64,000 nucleotides of DNA from Clarkia xantiana subsp. parviflora (Eukaryota > Streptophyta > Magnoliopsida > Myrtales > Onagraceae): NCBI GenBank assembly GCA_036873135.1, contig JAPTYO010000010.1:15097134-15161133 (forward strand), read 5' to 3'. Positions 22,942-34,299 of this stretch are shown one piece after another. Every line of letters begins with the position of its first letter. The first letter of the stretch is position 1. The translations under genes were made by a program, and so were the position numbers. The notes below the pieces were generated by a model that was not told where the DNA came from, ran no database searches, and saw only the letters and a list, made by a program, of their open reading frames with translations.

Positions 22942-23492
22942 CAGGGGCGGCTCTATTGTAGATCTACGTGATGTATTGGGGCACAAAATGCCCCCCATTA
23001 ATTTTGCATGTTTCCATATATATTTAACAAAAATTTCTTTTAGTTAAAAAAATATATTTAATACCTCATTAATATCCCAATAATTAATAGGTTAATAGAA
23101 CAATAAATAAAAGTGTTATGTTCTGTTTTTTTTATCTAAACTTTATTTAAATGGACCACTTTCAAGATAAACAAAAAAAAAATTATAGATTGAAGTATTT
23201 AGTTTTTTTTTTCAAACTATTATTATTATTATTATCAAACTGGGTACTGTAATGCATATTTAAGAAATATAATTTTTGTTTGATTGCATGGTAATGAGAC
23301 GTGACAAATAAAATGATTTTGAGATTTAAATTTAATTCTAGAGCTTATGGATCAAATTTAATAATATTTCACTATATGATACAATATATTAGAAATTATA
23401 AGTTTAAAAACACACAAAAATTATTACTTTTTCAATCATTATATTTGTAGTGAAAAATTGTCCCTCATTATGAAATTCTGTAGCCGCCCTTG
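22942..23492. mobile_element. hAT-type MITE, 551 bp
   Basis: TIRs CAGGGGCGGCT and AGCCGCCCTTG (complement CAAGGGCGGCT). Perfect 8-bp target duplication GATATACC (22934-22941 and 23493-23500). AT-rich, non-coding interior. Confidence 0.88.
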
Positions 23493-23501
23493 GATATACC
23501 T

Positions 23502-23640
23502 GCCGCCTGGAGGTGACTATTATATTACTAGCCGATCTTTGTGAAATATGACAATCAATGACCATACAAAATTATTTGAAACATGTATAGGATGACAAGA
23601 ATATTGAGCAAAACTATGTTCAGTTCAATTATATAAACTT
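23502..23640. promoter_or_regulatory. Gnk2-2 proximal promoter (duplicated segment)
   Basis: Second copy of the segment at 22637-22825. A TATA box TATATAAA (23630-23637) lies about 60 bp upstream of the chosen ATG. Confidence 0.55.
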
Positions 23641-23695
23641 GTAAACCAATAAAAGAAATGCATATATATGATTGATAGACTATCTAAACATAAAC

Positions 23696-24091
23696 ATGGC
23701 TTCTCTCCTCAGGGGGGCTATGGTTTTTGTTTTCCTTACAGTTTGTAAGGTAGCAAATAGTCATCCAGACACAACACAGTTGTCCCTACTCTGCAACAAC
23801 GCAAAATGCGGGCCCTTTGATGATTACTGGGGAGCTGCGGTGCGTGTTATGCTCTATATAGCGCATGAAACATATGACAATGGCGACAACATGTACTTCT
23901 CCTATAATTACCGAGGCGAAACCGCGTATGGCCATGGAGTTTGTAATGGGGCTCTTACAAAGTCAGATTGTCAAGAGTGTTTGTTTTTCGCTGAGGACAT
24001 ACTAAGCAGTAAATGTAATGCTCATATCGGCGCACAAATTCAACTTCAAGATTGTCGATTGAGGTTCGAGAGTTACTCATTCGTTGAGTAG
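23696..24091 (+). CDS. Gnk2-like single-domain secreted protein (Gnk2-2)
   Basis: 131 residues from the ATG at 23696; the longer frame upstream opens only with TTG, so this ATG is preferred. Residues 1-22 form a signal peptide (hydrophobic VFVFLTV core, cleavage near ANS). Domain cysteines lie at 33, 83, 92, 95, 107 and 120 with C-X8-C-X2-C at 83-95; an additional cysteine at 38 is unique among the copies here. The mannose-contact Asn (CNN) and Glu (RFE) are kept, the Arg position is Gln (GAQIQL). Only about 40% identical to Gnk2-1 by eye, so the cluster is old. It appears intact and intronless. Secretion and antifungal role are inferred from the family. Confidence 0.88.
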   Translation: MASLLRGAMVFVFLTVCKVANSHPDTTQLSLLCNNAKCGPFDDYWGAAVRVMLYIAHETYDNGDNMYFSYNYRGETAYGHGVCNGALTKSDCQECLFFAEDILSSKCNAHIGAQIQLQDCRLRFESYSFVE

Positions 24092-24410
24092 AAGGAGGCT
24101 GGTTTGATTGAAATGTGAAATTTATGTTTCCATAGAGTTTGATGAACTTCTTGTACTTGTACTTCAAGCACAAATAAAGTTGCTGCAAATAAACATCTTT
24201 CGTGGTCATCGAATAATTCATTGGGAGTGTGTAAAGGTTGTATTAGAAATACTTAGATAATATGTTTGGTTTAATTCATATATAATAGACATAGGATTAT
24301 CAACTACGTACTATGATCCTGGCATGCTGCAAAGTGGCTAACGCGCGTATAAAAATGGTGTGACAAAGAGAGTTCCTATCTTTACGACACCGAATGATTC
24401 AAGATTCAAT

Positions 24411-24905
24411 TTAAATCTATAAAGTGTCTGAAGTTTCACCAATGTTGAAATTTGGTATTTGAAGTTTGAAATATTAAAATGGACAGTCTCAGGTTTCATT
24501 TTTGTCGAAATTTGGTATCACGTGTATCCTCTCCCTTCAATCATTTTAATCAACTTACTCACCCACTCATAATTCATCATTCTTTAATTTTCATAAAGTC
24601 GTCAAATTTCCCCCTAAAACTTGAACATCCAAAAGAAAAGATTTCCAACAGAGTGGGGCCGTGGAGCAATTTCCAGCGATAACGGAGCGAGATTTACTTG
24701 TGTGGATGTGGCCAGTTTCTTAGGTGACGGTCCTGACAAGGTGACAAGAAGGGAGTCTGCATTGGATGTCGAATTTGACAGTCGGTTTCGTCGAGATTGG
24801 TTTCTCTAAAGTAATCACACGGAGACACCAAATTTAAACAAAAATGAAACCCGAGACACTCTATTTTAACATCTGACACCAAATTTCAATATTGATAAAA
24901 CTTCA
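24411..24905. mobile_element. Degenerate long-TIR MULE MITE (family D)
   Basis: Inverted arms carry GTGTCTGAAGTTT..., AAAATGGACAGTCTCAGG and TTTGGTGTCTC-like motifs that match the complete element at 55581-56113. Ends are eroded and no target duplication is visible. The frames inside are artefacts of the arms. Confidence 0.6.
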
Positions 24906-26103
24906 TACCATCAATTTATTTATTCTCAAGTAAGTATGGTTGATTTGGATCACGTGTCCAATTATTACAACGGTTCTAATAGAAGTTCTTCGATTGTTGG
25001 AATAATATTTTTAGGATAAAGTACAAGCGTCGATTATCACGAACACAAACAGTAAACATTCGATTTTGACTCGGACGTAATGTCGTTACACATGACGCGT
25101 CATTTTTAGATGTGTCACGTCACGAAGTGTTCAAAAATGCTCATGTGCATATTAGCGTAAATAAATAAATATATATTTTTAAAATATCTCGGATATATTC
25201 GTAAATATTTACAAATATACATTTATATGTAATAGTTATTTATCTGTAAAATAATTATCTGCAAATTTTATCTGTAAGGTATTTATCCGTAATTATTTAT
25301 CTGTAAGATATTTATCCGTATGAATTTATTTGTCAGTTATTTTATCATTTTAATATTTATGAGATCTTATCTGTAACTAGATCTAGTTCTAATATAAATA
25401 GAGGTCCAGTTCTACATGTAATACAAAGAAAAACACCACATCAATAATAATACAAGTTGTCTCGTAATTCGTGTAGTTTCGTCTTTTTGTGATTTGTAAT
25501 TTAGAAAAAAAAAATTGTTTCCTTCTCTCGCAGCAACCCTCCTCCGGTCGTGTCCGGCCTGCTCGCCGATGGACCTCCTGCCGGTCCGCCCTGCTGCCGA
25601 CGACCTCTCTCTCTCTCTCTCTATCAAAAGGACGTAATTAATTTTTTTTTTTTTAATTCGTAACACAACCCCCGAACTCGAATTTCTGATCGTAGACCGA
25701 TTTAATACCTAAGTGTTTAATTTATTATTTGCTTAGGTAATTTAGGATTCTAGTTAGCCTAATAATTAACTAGTTGCGACTCTTTCAAAATTCACGTTTT
25801 TAAAACGTAATTTGTCGTAGATTAGATTTAGGTCTGACACAAACCATGAGCAAATATCACGAATCGCGTCACGATCTAACTCCGAACAACCCAAGTTTTT
25901 GTTTTGAGGCGCGTATAATCGCATTCCGAAATGTGATATTGGCCTCACTCGTAAAGATTTTTGCTACAAGTTTTTCGAAAAAAAGAAAATCACCCCTAAG
26001 GATAGAACAAAACAACAAGATCGACGACTAGTAAATATCGAAGATCTCACTTTAGAAATTTTTCTGGAGCTGTTAATTGAAGACAAACTTTTGAGATACT
26101 AAT
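24906..26103. other. Repeat-like spacer with LTR-like promoter features
   Basis: 25170-25370 repeats TATTTATC(C/T)GTAA blocks. A TATA-like TATAAATAG (about 25395) is followed by a CT-repeat (25606-25622) and a GCCGG-rich stretch. This resembles an LTR U3/R region, but no matching second LTR or PBS was found in the window. No gene recognised. Confidence 0.3.
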
Positions 26104-26112
26104 TACTTGTAA

Positions 26113-26637
26113 GGGTTAACAGGTCTTTTGGTCCATGATGTTTGACAACTTTTGGGTTTTGGTCAATGATGTTTTTTTTTACCTAGTTTTGGTACCATAT
26201 GTTTGCATATTTTTTCTAGTTTTGGTCTAACCGTTACATTTCGTCCATTTTTTGACATGTTTAAGTCACGTGATCCACTCTAAACTTTAAATTTAGTCCC
26301 TCTAATACTTTCTTAACCTTTATTTTGTTCAATTTAGTCCCGAAGTTTCAAAATTGACCCTAATTGAACAATATGTCCAATTGAATTTTTGAAACTTCGG
26401 GACTAAATTGAACAAAAAAAATGTTAGGAAAGTATTAGAGAGACTAAATTGAACAAAATTGAAAGTTTAGGGTGGATCACGTGACTTGTACATGTCAAAA
26501 AATGGACGGAATGTAACGGTTAGACCAAAACTAGAAAAAATCTGCAAACATATGGTACCAAAACTAAGTAAAAAAAAACATCATTGACCAAAACCGAAAA
26601 GTTGTCAAACATCATGGACCAAAAGACCTGTTAACCC
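26113..26637. mobile_element. Complete long-TIR MULE-type MITE (family A), 525 bp
   Basis: Nearly the whole element is two inverted arms of about 240 bp (GGGTTAACAGG ... CCTGTTAACCC) around a short loop. Perfect 9-bp target duplication TACTTGTAA (26104-26112, 26638-26646). The arms include CACGTGA and GGTACCATATGTTTGCA blocks. A transcript would form a very long hairpin. Confidence 0.9.
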
Positions 26638-27079
26638 TACTTGTAACTATATACGGAGGGATGTATATTTTTGGATGATTCAAAATGGCTAACAAGCAAG
26701 CTATATATGAGCGAACCAACACATTTATTTACTTGGTTCCTAGTGTCTATACAATTTTTTTTTTGGCGCCAAAACCATAAATCATTTCATCTAGTATCTA
26801 AATCATGACTACGGTTTATGTCAATCTTATCAGAACCGCACCGGGTATCGAACTGTCAAGTCTACGGATTCGCGGTTCATCTGGCAGACCCGGTTTGAAC
26901 ACGGTCCGACCGGAATAGTAGTTTTTTTTGTTTTTTTGTTTTGTTTTGGACCTACCTATCTTATACAGCATAATCACCGGATCTTTATTTCCCTCTCTCC
27001 ACTCCCTCTCCTCTGTCCTCACCCTAAATCCCACCTACCCTCACCTCCCCACCCACACTCCTTCGAGCTTTTATCCGGT

Positions 27080-27204
27080 GGCTCGGTGCCACCACCTGCT
27101 GGCTCTTCACTCCTCACAATGGTGTGATGTGGGACCCAGCAAATTGGGTCCCACATAATACCATTGTGAGTGAGTGAAGGGCCAGCAGGTGGTGGCACCA
27201 AGCC
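27080..27204. repeat. Near-perfect foldback hairpin, about 59-bp arms
   Basis: Left arm 27080-27138 and right arm 27145-27204 are almost exact reverse complements (GGTGCCACCACCTGCTGG, CACAATGGT, TGTGGGACCCA) around a 6-nt loop GCAAAT. Outside the arms complementarity stops abruptly. No TIR or target duplication was found, so it may be a MITE tip or a small-RNA hairpin. Confidence 0.75.
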
Positions 27205-27245
27205 AGCCAAGATTTTTCCCACTCCTTCTCATCACGTGAGACCCC

Positions 27246-27246
<1 letters not shown>

Positions 27247-27276
<30 letters not shown>
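27247..27276. repeat. Poly-C tract of 30
   Basis: Uninterrupted run of 30 C, followed by CA repeats. Such G/C homopolymers are rare in plant DNA and length may be assembly-dependent. Confidence 0.9.
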
Positions 27277-27479
27277 ACACACACTCTCCTTCTGTTCTTG
27301 ATTTATCAAGAGACCCTCTTCCGCTCACCGCCTCTCACAAACCCACTCACCCGCCTTTAGTTCCCGAAAGGCAAAGAACTCATCCACACTCCAATCCATT
27401 CCCAAAGGCAGCGGCTATGCTTGGGCGGGCACAGGCTGTCTTCTCTGCTGCGGCGCTTAAGAACCCTAAAAAACTTTTT

Positions 27480-28030
27480 TTTTTTTTAAATTTAAAGAAG
27501 AATTCTGAACCGGCGAACCGGTGAACCATCCGGTTTGCTTAGAACCGGCCTTTCGAACCAGGATTGCCTACATCCTCCGGAATTTCTCAAATCAGACCGT
27601 AGAGGCTCCGGTTCGAACCCGGTCAGACCGCCGGTCTGGTCCGGTTCCGATAACACTGGTTTATGTACACCTATATGCCATATCCTTCCACCGTATCTCC
27701 ATTCTCATTCACTATGTAATAGATATAAATATACTAGGTGCTGACCCTGCAGAAAAAAAATGAGTGGTTGGATTTTGGAAGCAGTCGATGAGGAAGGAGA
27801 AGAGTTTGTGCATTTTATGTTTTCATCATTAATTGTTGTGATTGTGAAGGTCTGCAATTTATCGATGGAAAACACGTAAGAGGTTTTGGATGAAAAGAAA
27901 AAAGAAAAAGGAAGAGGCGCGTGACTTTCACTCGAGAGTAAGGTAATTTGCTGACGTGGCGCGCTCAGAAGCCCTCTCTTATTATCTTTTATCCTGGTTT
28001 ATTTATATAATAGATTATATTATAATCTAA
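27480..28030. other. Spacer with a CCGGTT-rich patch
   Basis: 27505-27650 is rich in GAACCGG, like 1431-1680, and may be a related repeat. The remainder is anonymous. No gene recognised. Confidence 0.35.
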
Positions 28031-28640
28031 TTATATAAAATTGGTCAACAATCCCCTACAGAGCTTCATTGGGTGGCCGTGAAACGATTGTTGCGCTATT
28101 TAAAAGGCACTATTCACTATGGCCTCTTTTTTCGTGCTCGGTTTCCATTGCGTCTTCGGGTATTTTCTGATGTAGTTTGGGCAACTAATCTGGATGATCG
28201 TACATCCACAACAGCGTATCTATCTAGTCTATCTTGGGCATAATGTGACCTCTTGGAGCTCTCACCGTCAACATTGCGTTGCTCAGTCCTCTACGAAAGC
28301 TGAATACCATGCACTTGCGGATGCGCAGCTGAGTCCGTCTGGGTTCGCTCTCTTTTTCAAGAACTTGGTGTTATCCTGGATTTATCTCCAATTCTATATT
28401 GTGACAATGAGGGGGCCACCAAGTTAAGTGCGAATCCTATTTTCACTCCCGCATGAAACACATTGTCGTTGCTTATCACTTTGTTCGAGCACAAGTGCAA
28501 CAAGGCTCTCTCCGAGTTCTTCATATCTCAACAAATGATCAACTTGCTGATGCTCTTACAAAGCCACTCTCCCGGGGGCGATTCAAACAGATTCGTGACA
28601 AGATCGGACTTCTCGATGTTATGTCCTTCTTGCGGGGGAG
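28031..28640 (+). pseudogene. Copia RNase H / 3' pol remnant
   Basis: Read with frame changes it gives [40 protein letters not shown] (about 28245-28305) and STNDQLADALTKPLSRGRF (about 28534). These are copia RT-connection and RNase H motifs (SSTKAEY, CDNEGA, ADALTKPL). Truncated at the 5' side. Ends in a GCGGGGGAG polypurine tract at 28632-28640. Confidence 0.8.
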
Positions 28641-28810
28641 TATTAGGAATATAGGTTAGGAAATAAAGTTTTATTTATTCATAATATATCTTGTTAGATT
28701 ACTTTGTATCTTGTAATATATATATTTCCTATTTCCTTACTTATAACTCATGTATATATTATTAATCCCTATTGTAATACAATTAAGTCAATTCATTACT
28801 TCTTTAAACA
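28641..28810 (+). repeat. Short 3' LTR of the truncated copia element
   Basis: Begins TATTAGGAATATAGG right after the PPT and ends near TTTAAACA. About 170 bp, AT-rich. The beginning is similar to the small LTR element family, suggesting related LTRs. Confidence 0.6.
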
Positions 28811-29045
28811 GAATATGCACATCTCTATTTTTTATCTTTAACTCTCCTCCTCGTCAAGTTGTATCATATATATTTAACATGTTCAACTTATCATATTTAA
28901 TAAATATAGTAATAATCGAATCATGAGGTGTTAATGGTACTCTTAGTTACCATCAATCCTAGTTAATCCACATTGGGCCGAGTCAAACCCATCGGGCCAG
29001 CATAGAGTAGTTATATATGCAAGTGGAGTTTTATTCTAACACTAT

Positions 29046-29971
29046 GAATGAAAGGTCTGAACTATCACCCATGTTAACGGGAGATGTCTGAAATTTAAAA
29101 AAGTTAATAACGGAGGTCTGAAATTTAAGTTTTGCTGATAACAGCGGTCTCCGTTAGTTTTTTCCGTTAAAACTAACGGAAGTTGGTCACATGCTTGGCA
29201 TGTGACCGGAAATAAAATAAATTTCCAAAAATGCCCTTCTATCAAGTGTGCCCCTCACATGCTTGAAGTGAAAAGACCAAAATGCTCTTGAAGCCACCAC
29301 GGCTCCACCAACCCAGCTCCGGCGACCACCAACCGTACTCCGGCGACCACCACCAAGGCTCCGATTGGGCCCAAATCGGAGCCACCGGCCCCGATTGGGC
29401 TCCGATCGGAGCCTAAAAGCTCCTATCGGAGCTCTGTGGCTCTGGTCGGAGCCACAAAGCTCCAGATTGAAGCTCTGTGGCTCTGGTCGGAGCCACAGAG
29501 CTCCAGATCGGAGCTCTGTGGCTCCGATCAGAGCCACAAAGCTCCGATCAGAGCCACAAAGCTCTGATCAGAGCCACAAAGCTCTGATTAGAGCTTTTTT
29601 GCCTCCGATCGGAGTTTCTTTGCTGAGGTGGTGGCCGGAGTCGGGTCGCCGGAGTCGAGGTGGTGGTCGTCGGAGTCGAGGTGGTGGTCGCCGGAGTCGG
29701 GTGGTGGTGGCCGGAGTCGGGTGGTTTTAATTTGACTTTAGGGGTAAAATTGTCATTTCACATTTCCTTAAATAAAATATTAAATAAAACAAAATATTAA
29801 AGGGGCAAAAATGTCATTTCACACAATTCTGTTAAATCTAACCCTAAAAATGGACGGAAAACCTCAAATCAACAAAATTGAAATTTCAGACCTCCATTAT
29901 TAACTTTTTATATTTCGGACCTCTCCCGTTAACATGAGTGATAGTTCAGACATTTCCTAGGTTCTTAACCC
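29046..29971. mobile_element. MULE-type MITE (family F), second copy
   Basis: Matches 18052-18863 over both arms, and ends in GGTTCTTAACCC at the right. The left terminus is lost (starts inside TGAAAGGTCTGAAC), so no target duplication. The core has a longer run of GCTCCGATC(G/A)GAGCC palindromic units than the other copy. Apparent frames of 116-121 codons reflect this repeat. Confidence 0.8.
29360..29625. repeat. Palindrome-rich tandem repeat within the MITE core
   Basis: About ten units of GCTC(C/T)GATC(A/G)GAGCCACAAA. Each unit is itself a short palindrome, so the region can form alternate hairpins. Confidence 0.75.
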
Positions 29972-30306
29972 ATAAAAATATATGTCGAAGAACTTTAGCC
30001 ACTATAAATTAAACCATGATTAGGAAGATATACATAGACTCTCTCAAAGAGGAATCGGACAATAACATAGCGTAATCGAAAACAAAGAAAACTAATAGTA
30101 TATTATTTTCATCAAATGTTCCATAACGACAGAACCGTGTGCCAAAAACAACCTGGCGTTGCCATTGCTATGTTCGTTATTAAAAAAGTACAAAGAAGAT
30201 GTTTTAAATCACTGCACACGGAATTGGCCAAAAAAAATTACGGGATTCACACGGAACAAATCAAAGGACAACAAAATAGACAGATGGTGACAGGTTTTTA
30301 AATTAA

Positions 30307-32485
30307 CTAGAGAATTTACATGTGCGTTGCACGTGCGACAGTCAAAATACTTGTATTATATTTTCATAAGTATCCCTAAATTTAAAAGGAACTTTAAAAT
30401 CTAAAACCTTAAATCCAATAGTATAGTTATCATTTATATTTCTTTTAGTAGAGGAGAACCATGCTTTCATACTTGAAACTGATTCTATACCTTTTTTTTT
30501 TTTGCCACAAAGTTGAATCGGTATTGAACAAGATAATTAATAAGCAAATAATAAAGATGATGTTGGTTATTAGGCGAAGGAATAATTATCCATGTACTCT
30601 ATGAGAAATATAATAATCTGGAATTAAAATTAGCATTTCAAATAGCTTGAGGGATATCCAGGCAATAGAGGTGTCATACTAATAGTTGGAATAACTTTGT
30701 ATTAGAAAAATGAGGAAATATTTAGTGCGGGCTTACATACGGAGTATATGTAAAGAAGAAAACATTGTTAAAGTTCAGATGGTACTCTATTTCACAGTAG
30801 ACATACTTTTGTTCAGCATGTTTAGTACGCCTCAAATTGACAATAGATATACTATGGTATACAATTTTTCAATAAAAAGGAACTTTGAATTAGAAGGCCA
30901 GGAATTGTTTAATCAAATCTAAACGTGGAAGGAATTTAAAAAAAAAAAATGTCATTCTTAAAATAACAACGCACTTGCAATTGCAGTAAAATCGACTAAG
31001 CGACTAAGTTTAGTAATATGCAAGATGTATTAACACATGACAATTGACAGATTCCTAAAAGAATGTTAACCCCAATTAACAAAGTATAAGAGCTTTATCA
31101 CATTTTTGAGAAAGTACTGTATGATTAAGATGAAAGTAAGGATGGATTTTGCAGACTACATGTCCAAATATAACCTCTATTATTAATCACCAAGAGAAGA
31201 TGTAGTATTTGCTCTGCATCAACACTTATTGAAGGAAAAGATGAAATCTTATTCTTTTTATGCTTGTGGATTTGAAACACTTAATGAGAAACTTGTAGAC
31301 GGTCTTTGTTGATTGCTTTCGAATGTGACATTACAAAGGTATGATATAATAACTATGTATCAAGAAAATTATGAAAACATGTGTACATGGTGCAAAAGAT
31401 TGATTTCCAAAAAGCTTATTGATCCCAACAATCCAATGAAAACAACAAACGCGAGAGATGATAAATCCCATAACAAAAACTTACATAATATATAGTTAAT
31501 ACATATCATCTTGTTCCCGTTGACAAGCAAAAAAGCGCCACCCTCTTGCCTATCATCCATAACTCACACACTGCAAAAACTAATTGGTTTGGAAGTTGTT
31601 GTAGAGTGTAAGATAATTGACTGCATAAAGAGTTTAGAAGTTTGAAACTGCGGGAGTTGATGATGGATTAGATAAAGCATTATTCAGGAGTTATACTGAA
31701 ATCAAATTGAAAAGGAGAAGAGAATGGTACATAAGGAAGAACATATAACATGACATTCTCTGTCCAATTTCTGACTTAATTCCAAAAGATTCACCAACCT
31801 TGAATCTTCGTCGAATGCAAACTAAACGTGAAATATGGAGGGCTACCTCTGTAAAAACACCTAAAGAAGAAACCTTTTATACGGAGGGAGGGTCGTTAAT
31901 TTGGTGGATCAGAACCATTTTTTCCCCTCTTGGCCAGGCCAATCCCACCGTTTGGACAGACTGTAGAAGGATTTAAATTAGGCAGTATGGGCAGTTGATG
32001 GATTCCGGAATCGTAGGGAAATATGGTTTTTGAATGGTTATGTTGGTTGGAGTAACGACAAGAATTCAGAATCTCTTTGGTAGTGTAGGTAAGAGTTTGA
32101 AATTTTGGTAATGGTCTGTTGGCTTATTACTGTCGTGCGTAGCCATTGTGTATGGTGTTACCGTTCGATGAGTGATCGCAGCACTACAACGTACTCGGAG
32201 CAACAAGCAATGGGTGGAACGAAATGGGCGAATTGACTAACTCGGAGCAGTACAGCGTACACCAGAGCAGAAGACGATAGGAGTTGGATGAATTGACAAC
32301 AGTGTAGGAATTGACTTATATTGAAGGATATGAGGACGATATCGGTGAGGGGAGCACTTGACTGACACCAAGGAGGGTAGAGGTGATTGTTGGTATTTTA
32401 GTGATTGTAGGTAACTGCAGGGGTATTTTTGGTATGTAAATTTGAACCAGCTCAGGACCCTTTTGCCTTTTAATTAGAGGATAGA
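30307..32485 (-). mobile_element. Helitron-like element, 2.2 kb
   Basis: - strand 3' end: hairpin GCACGTGCAACGCACATGT, spacer, CTAG at 30307-30310, then host T. 5' end: host A followed by TCTATCCTCTAATTAAAAGG at 32485. The A^T insertion context holds on both sides. No recognisable protein inside; short frames (for example 31313-31495) show no family features. Confidence 0.6.
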
Positions 32486-32489
32486 TACG

Positions 32490-33036
32490 TGCATGTTGAT
32501 TGCGTGTATTATGATATACTAATACATGTCGACTTATCTAATTCTTTGTTTGTTTTGCTTTGGTATTGGTATTAACTAATACATGAGTATTAGCTAATAC
32601 TCATTTTTATAGTAAATCATGTATTAGCTAAGACACTCAAAAAATCATGTATTAGCAAATACATGGTACCTAATGACCAAAATACCCATAACCTTACTTA
32701 ATATATAACAACTACGCCAACTTCGGCTCTTAACATCGGCCACCGCCCAGACTCAGCGACCTCCGGCTGGGCTCCAGCGACCTCCGGCCGGGCTCCGGCG
32801 ACCCCGGCCGGACTTCAATTATTATAATAATTAAAAAATGTACATATATATTTAGGGGTATTTAGGTCTTTTAGTCATTGTATTAGGATATCCTAATACA
32901 AAATGCATCCAAACATTGTATTAGGATATCCTAATGCATGGTTCGTGCAAACATAGTATTAACTAAGCACCGACTAGGATATCGTAACCACCGCTTAGCT
33001 AATACATGTATTAGCTAATACATGCAATCAAACACG
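32490..33036. mobile_element. Putative MITE with AATACATG repeats
   Basis: Right end CATGCAATCAAACACGCCC resembles common plant MITE termini. Left end is only partly complementary. The interior alternates ATTAGCTAATACATG and TAGGATATCCTAATAC palindromes and a CTCCGGC-rich patch. Boundaries uncertain. Confidence 0.4.
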
Positions 33037-33038
33037 CC

Positions 33039-33842
33039 CTAGGTGCATTTCTCGCGCATCGCGCGGGGTTACTTACCAAATATGTATAATTAACAAACTA
33101 ATATTCGATGAAATTTATACTGATTATTTGTAATATGTTGAAACACTATTTTTAAATAAAATATCAGTCTAAAATTTGAAAAAGTAAACGAAAAACTGAA
33201 AATTTTGAACCATAAAATACCATTGCGGAAGTTCACAAATAAATTTTAGATGACGGAACCGCATGCTACCTTTGGTCGTCGAATCCGTGTCAAGCGTCTG
33301 TTCTTCAACAGATATGGCTTCGATGACCACCGGCTATATCTCGCCGGAGATAGAGATGGCTCTGCCACTGAGATTGTCAGCCGGTCGTATCGTCTGGTAT
33401 CTTCGTTCCCCGGCTCCGCGTCAAGCGTCTGTTAAAAATCAGTGAAATTTTAATTTCGATTAATTACATACACTGAATCTTGAACGGTCCGAAATTTTAA
33501 TTGCAATTAATTGAATACATTGAATCTTGAACGGTTCGAAATCAGAGAAAATTTAATTGCGATTAATTGCATACATTGAATTTTGAACGGTCCGAAATTT
33601 TAATTGCGATTAATTGTATACATTGAATATTGAACGGTTCCAAATCAGCGAAATTTTAATTGCGATTAATTGCAACTTAAAAATCCCCAGCTCCCTAGTG
33701 CAATCAATGCTATGAAGTTAATGACTACAAAACTCTTAGCTCAATTGTCATAAATACATCGATTAACGTAAAAAACAAAATCATCAGCTCTACATCCACT
33801 CTGTCATTATTTTTTTTTTTCCAGAATTTATAATATATATAA
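33039..33842 (-). mobile_element. Helitron-like repeat, uninterrupted sister copy
   Basis: Matches 8269-8447 plus 20884-21502 throughout. It reads AACCATAAAATACCATTGCG where the other copy has the 12.4-kb copia insertion. The - strand 3' end has the hairpin CCGCGCGATGCGCG and CTAG. Confidence 0.6.
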
Positions 33843-34101
33843 ATTATCTGTAGGAGAATTTTAGTGCTCAACCTTTGATTTGGAAGATCTATGTGAACTT
33901 TCCCGAAGAAGAATCATCTAACAATAATGTGTTGAAGACAACTACAAAAACAGTCTAACCCTATAGCTTTTGTTTCTCTCTTACGGCCTAAAAGAAACAA
34001 AACAGAATAGTGCATGCTGCCTGTAGTGGAATCACGTACAATTGAGGAGTGTAAATTTAGCGTATACATTAGTGGATATGTAAATTTTGCAACCCCTCAC
34101 T

Positions 34102-34134
<33 letters not shown>

Positions 34135-34290
34135 CAAAGAATATTGCTCCCCTTATTCAAATATAAAAGTAGTGCAACATAAAATATGAATGTTATGTAT
34201 ACGTATATACTATTTAAGTCCTTATATTTAATCTATACATAATTCATATCTATATAAGTGTATATCTAAAGATTATATATAACTATATAA
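33843..34290. other. AT-rich spacer
   Basis: Contains a poly-A tract of about 24 at 34110-34133. No gene recognised. Confidence 0.5.
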
Positions 34291-34299
34291 TGTTTTATT

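Noticed and set aside
25170..25370. CRISPR-like spaced repeat
   Set aside because: Short degenerate TATTTATCCGTAA repeats without unique uniform spacers, in plant nuclear DNA.
29187..29730. 116- and 121-codon ORFs on opposite strands
   Set aside because: Same cause: palindromic GCTCCGATC repeats of the MITE. No conservation between the two MITE copies.
33250..33445. Two 60-codon ORFs near 33.3 kb, similar to 20928-21110
   Set aside because: Shared because both are copies of the same Helitron-like repeat; frames are not maintained outside and no protein motif is visible.
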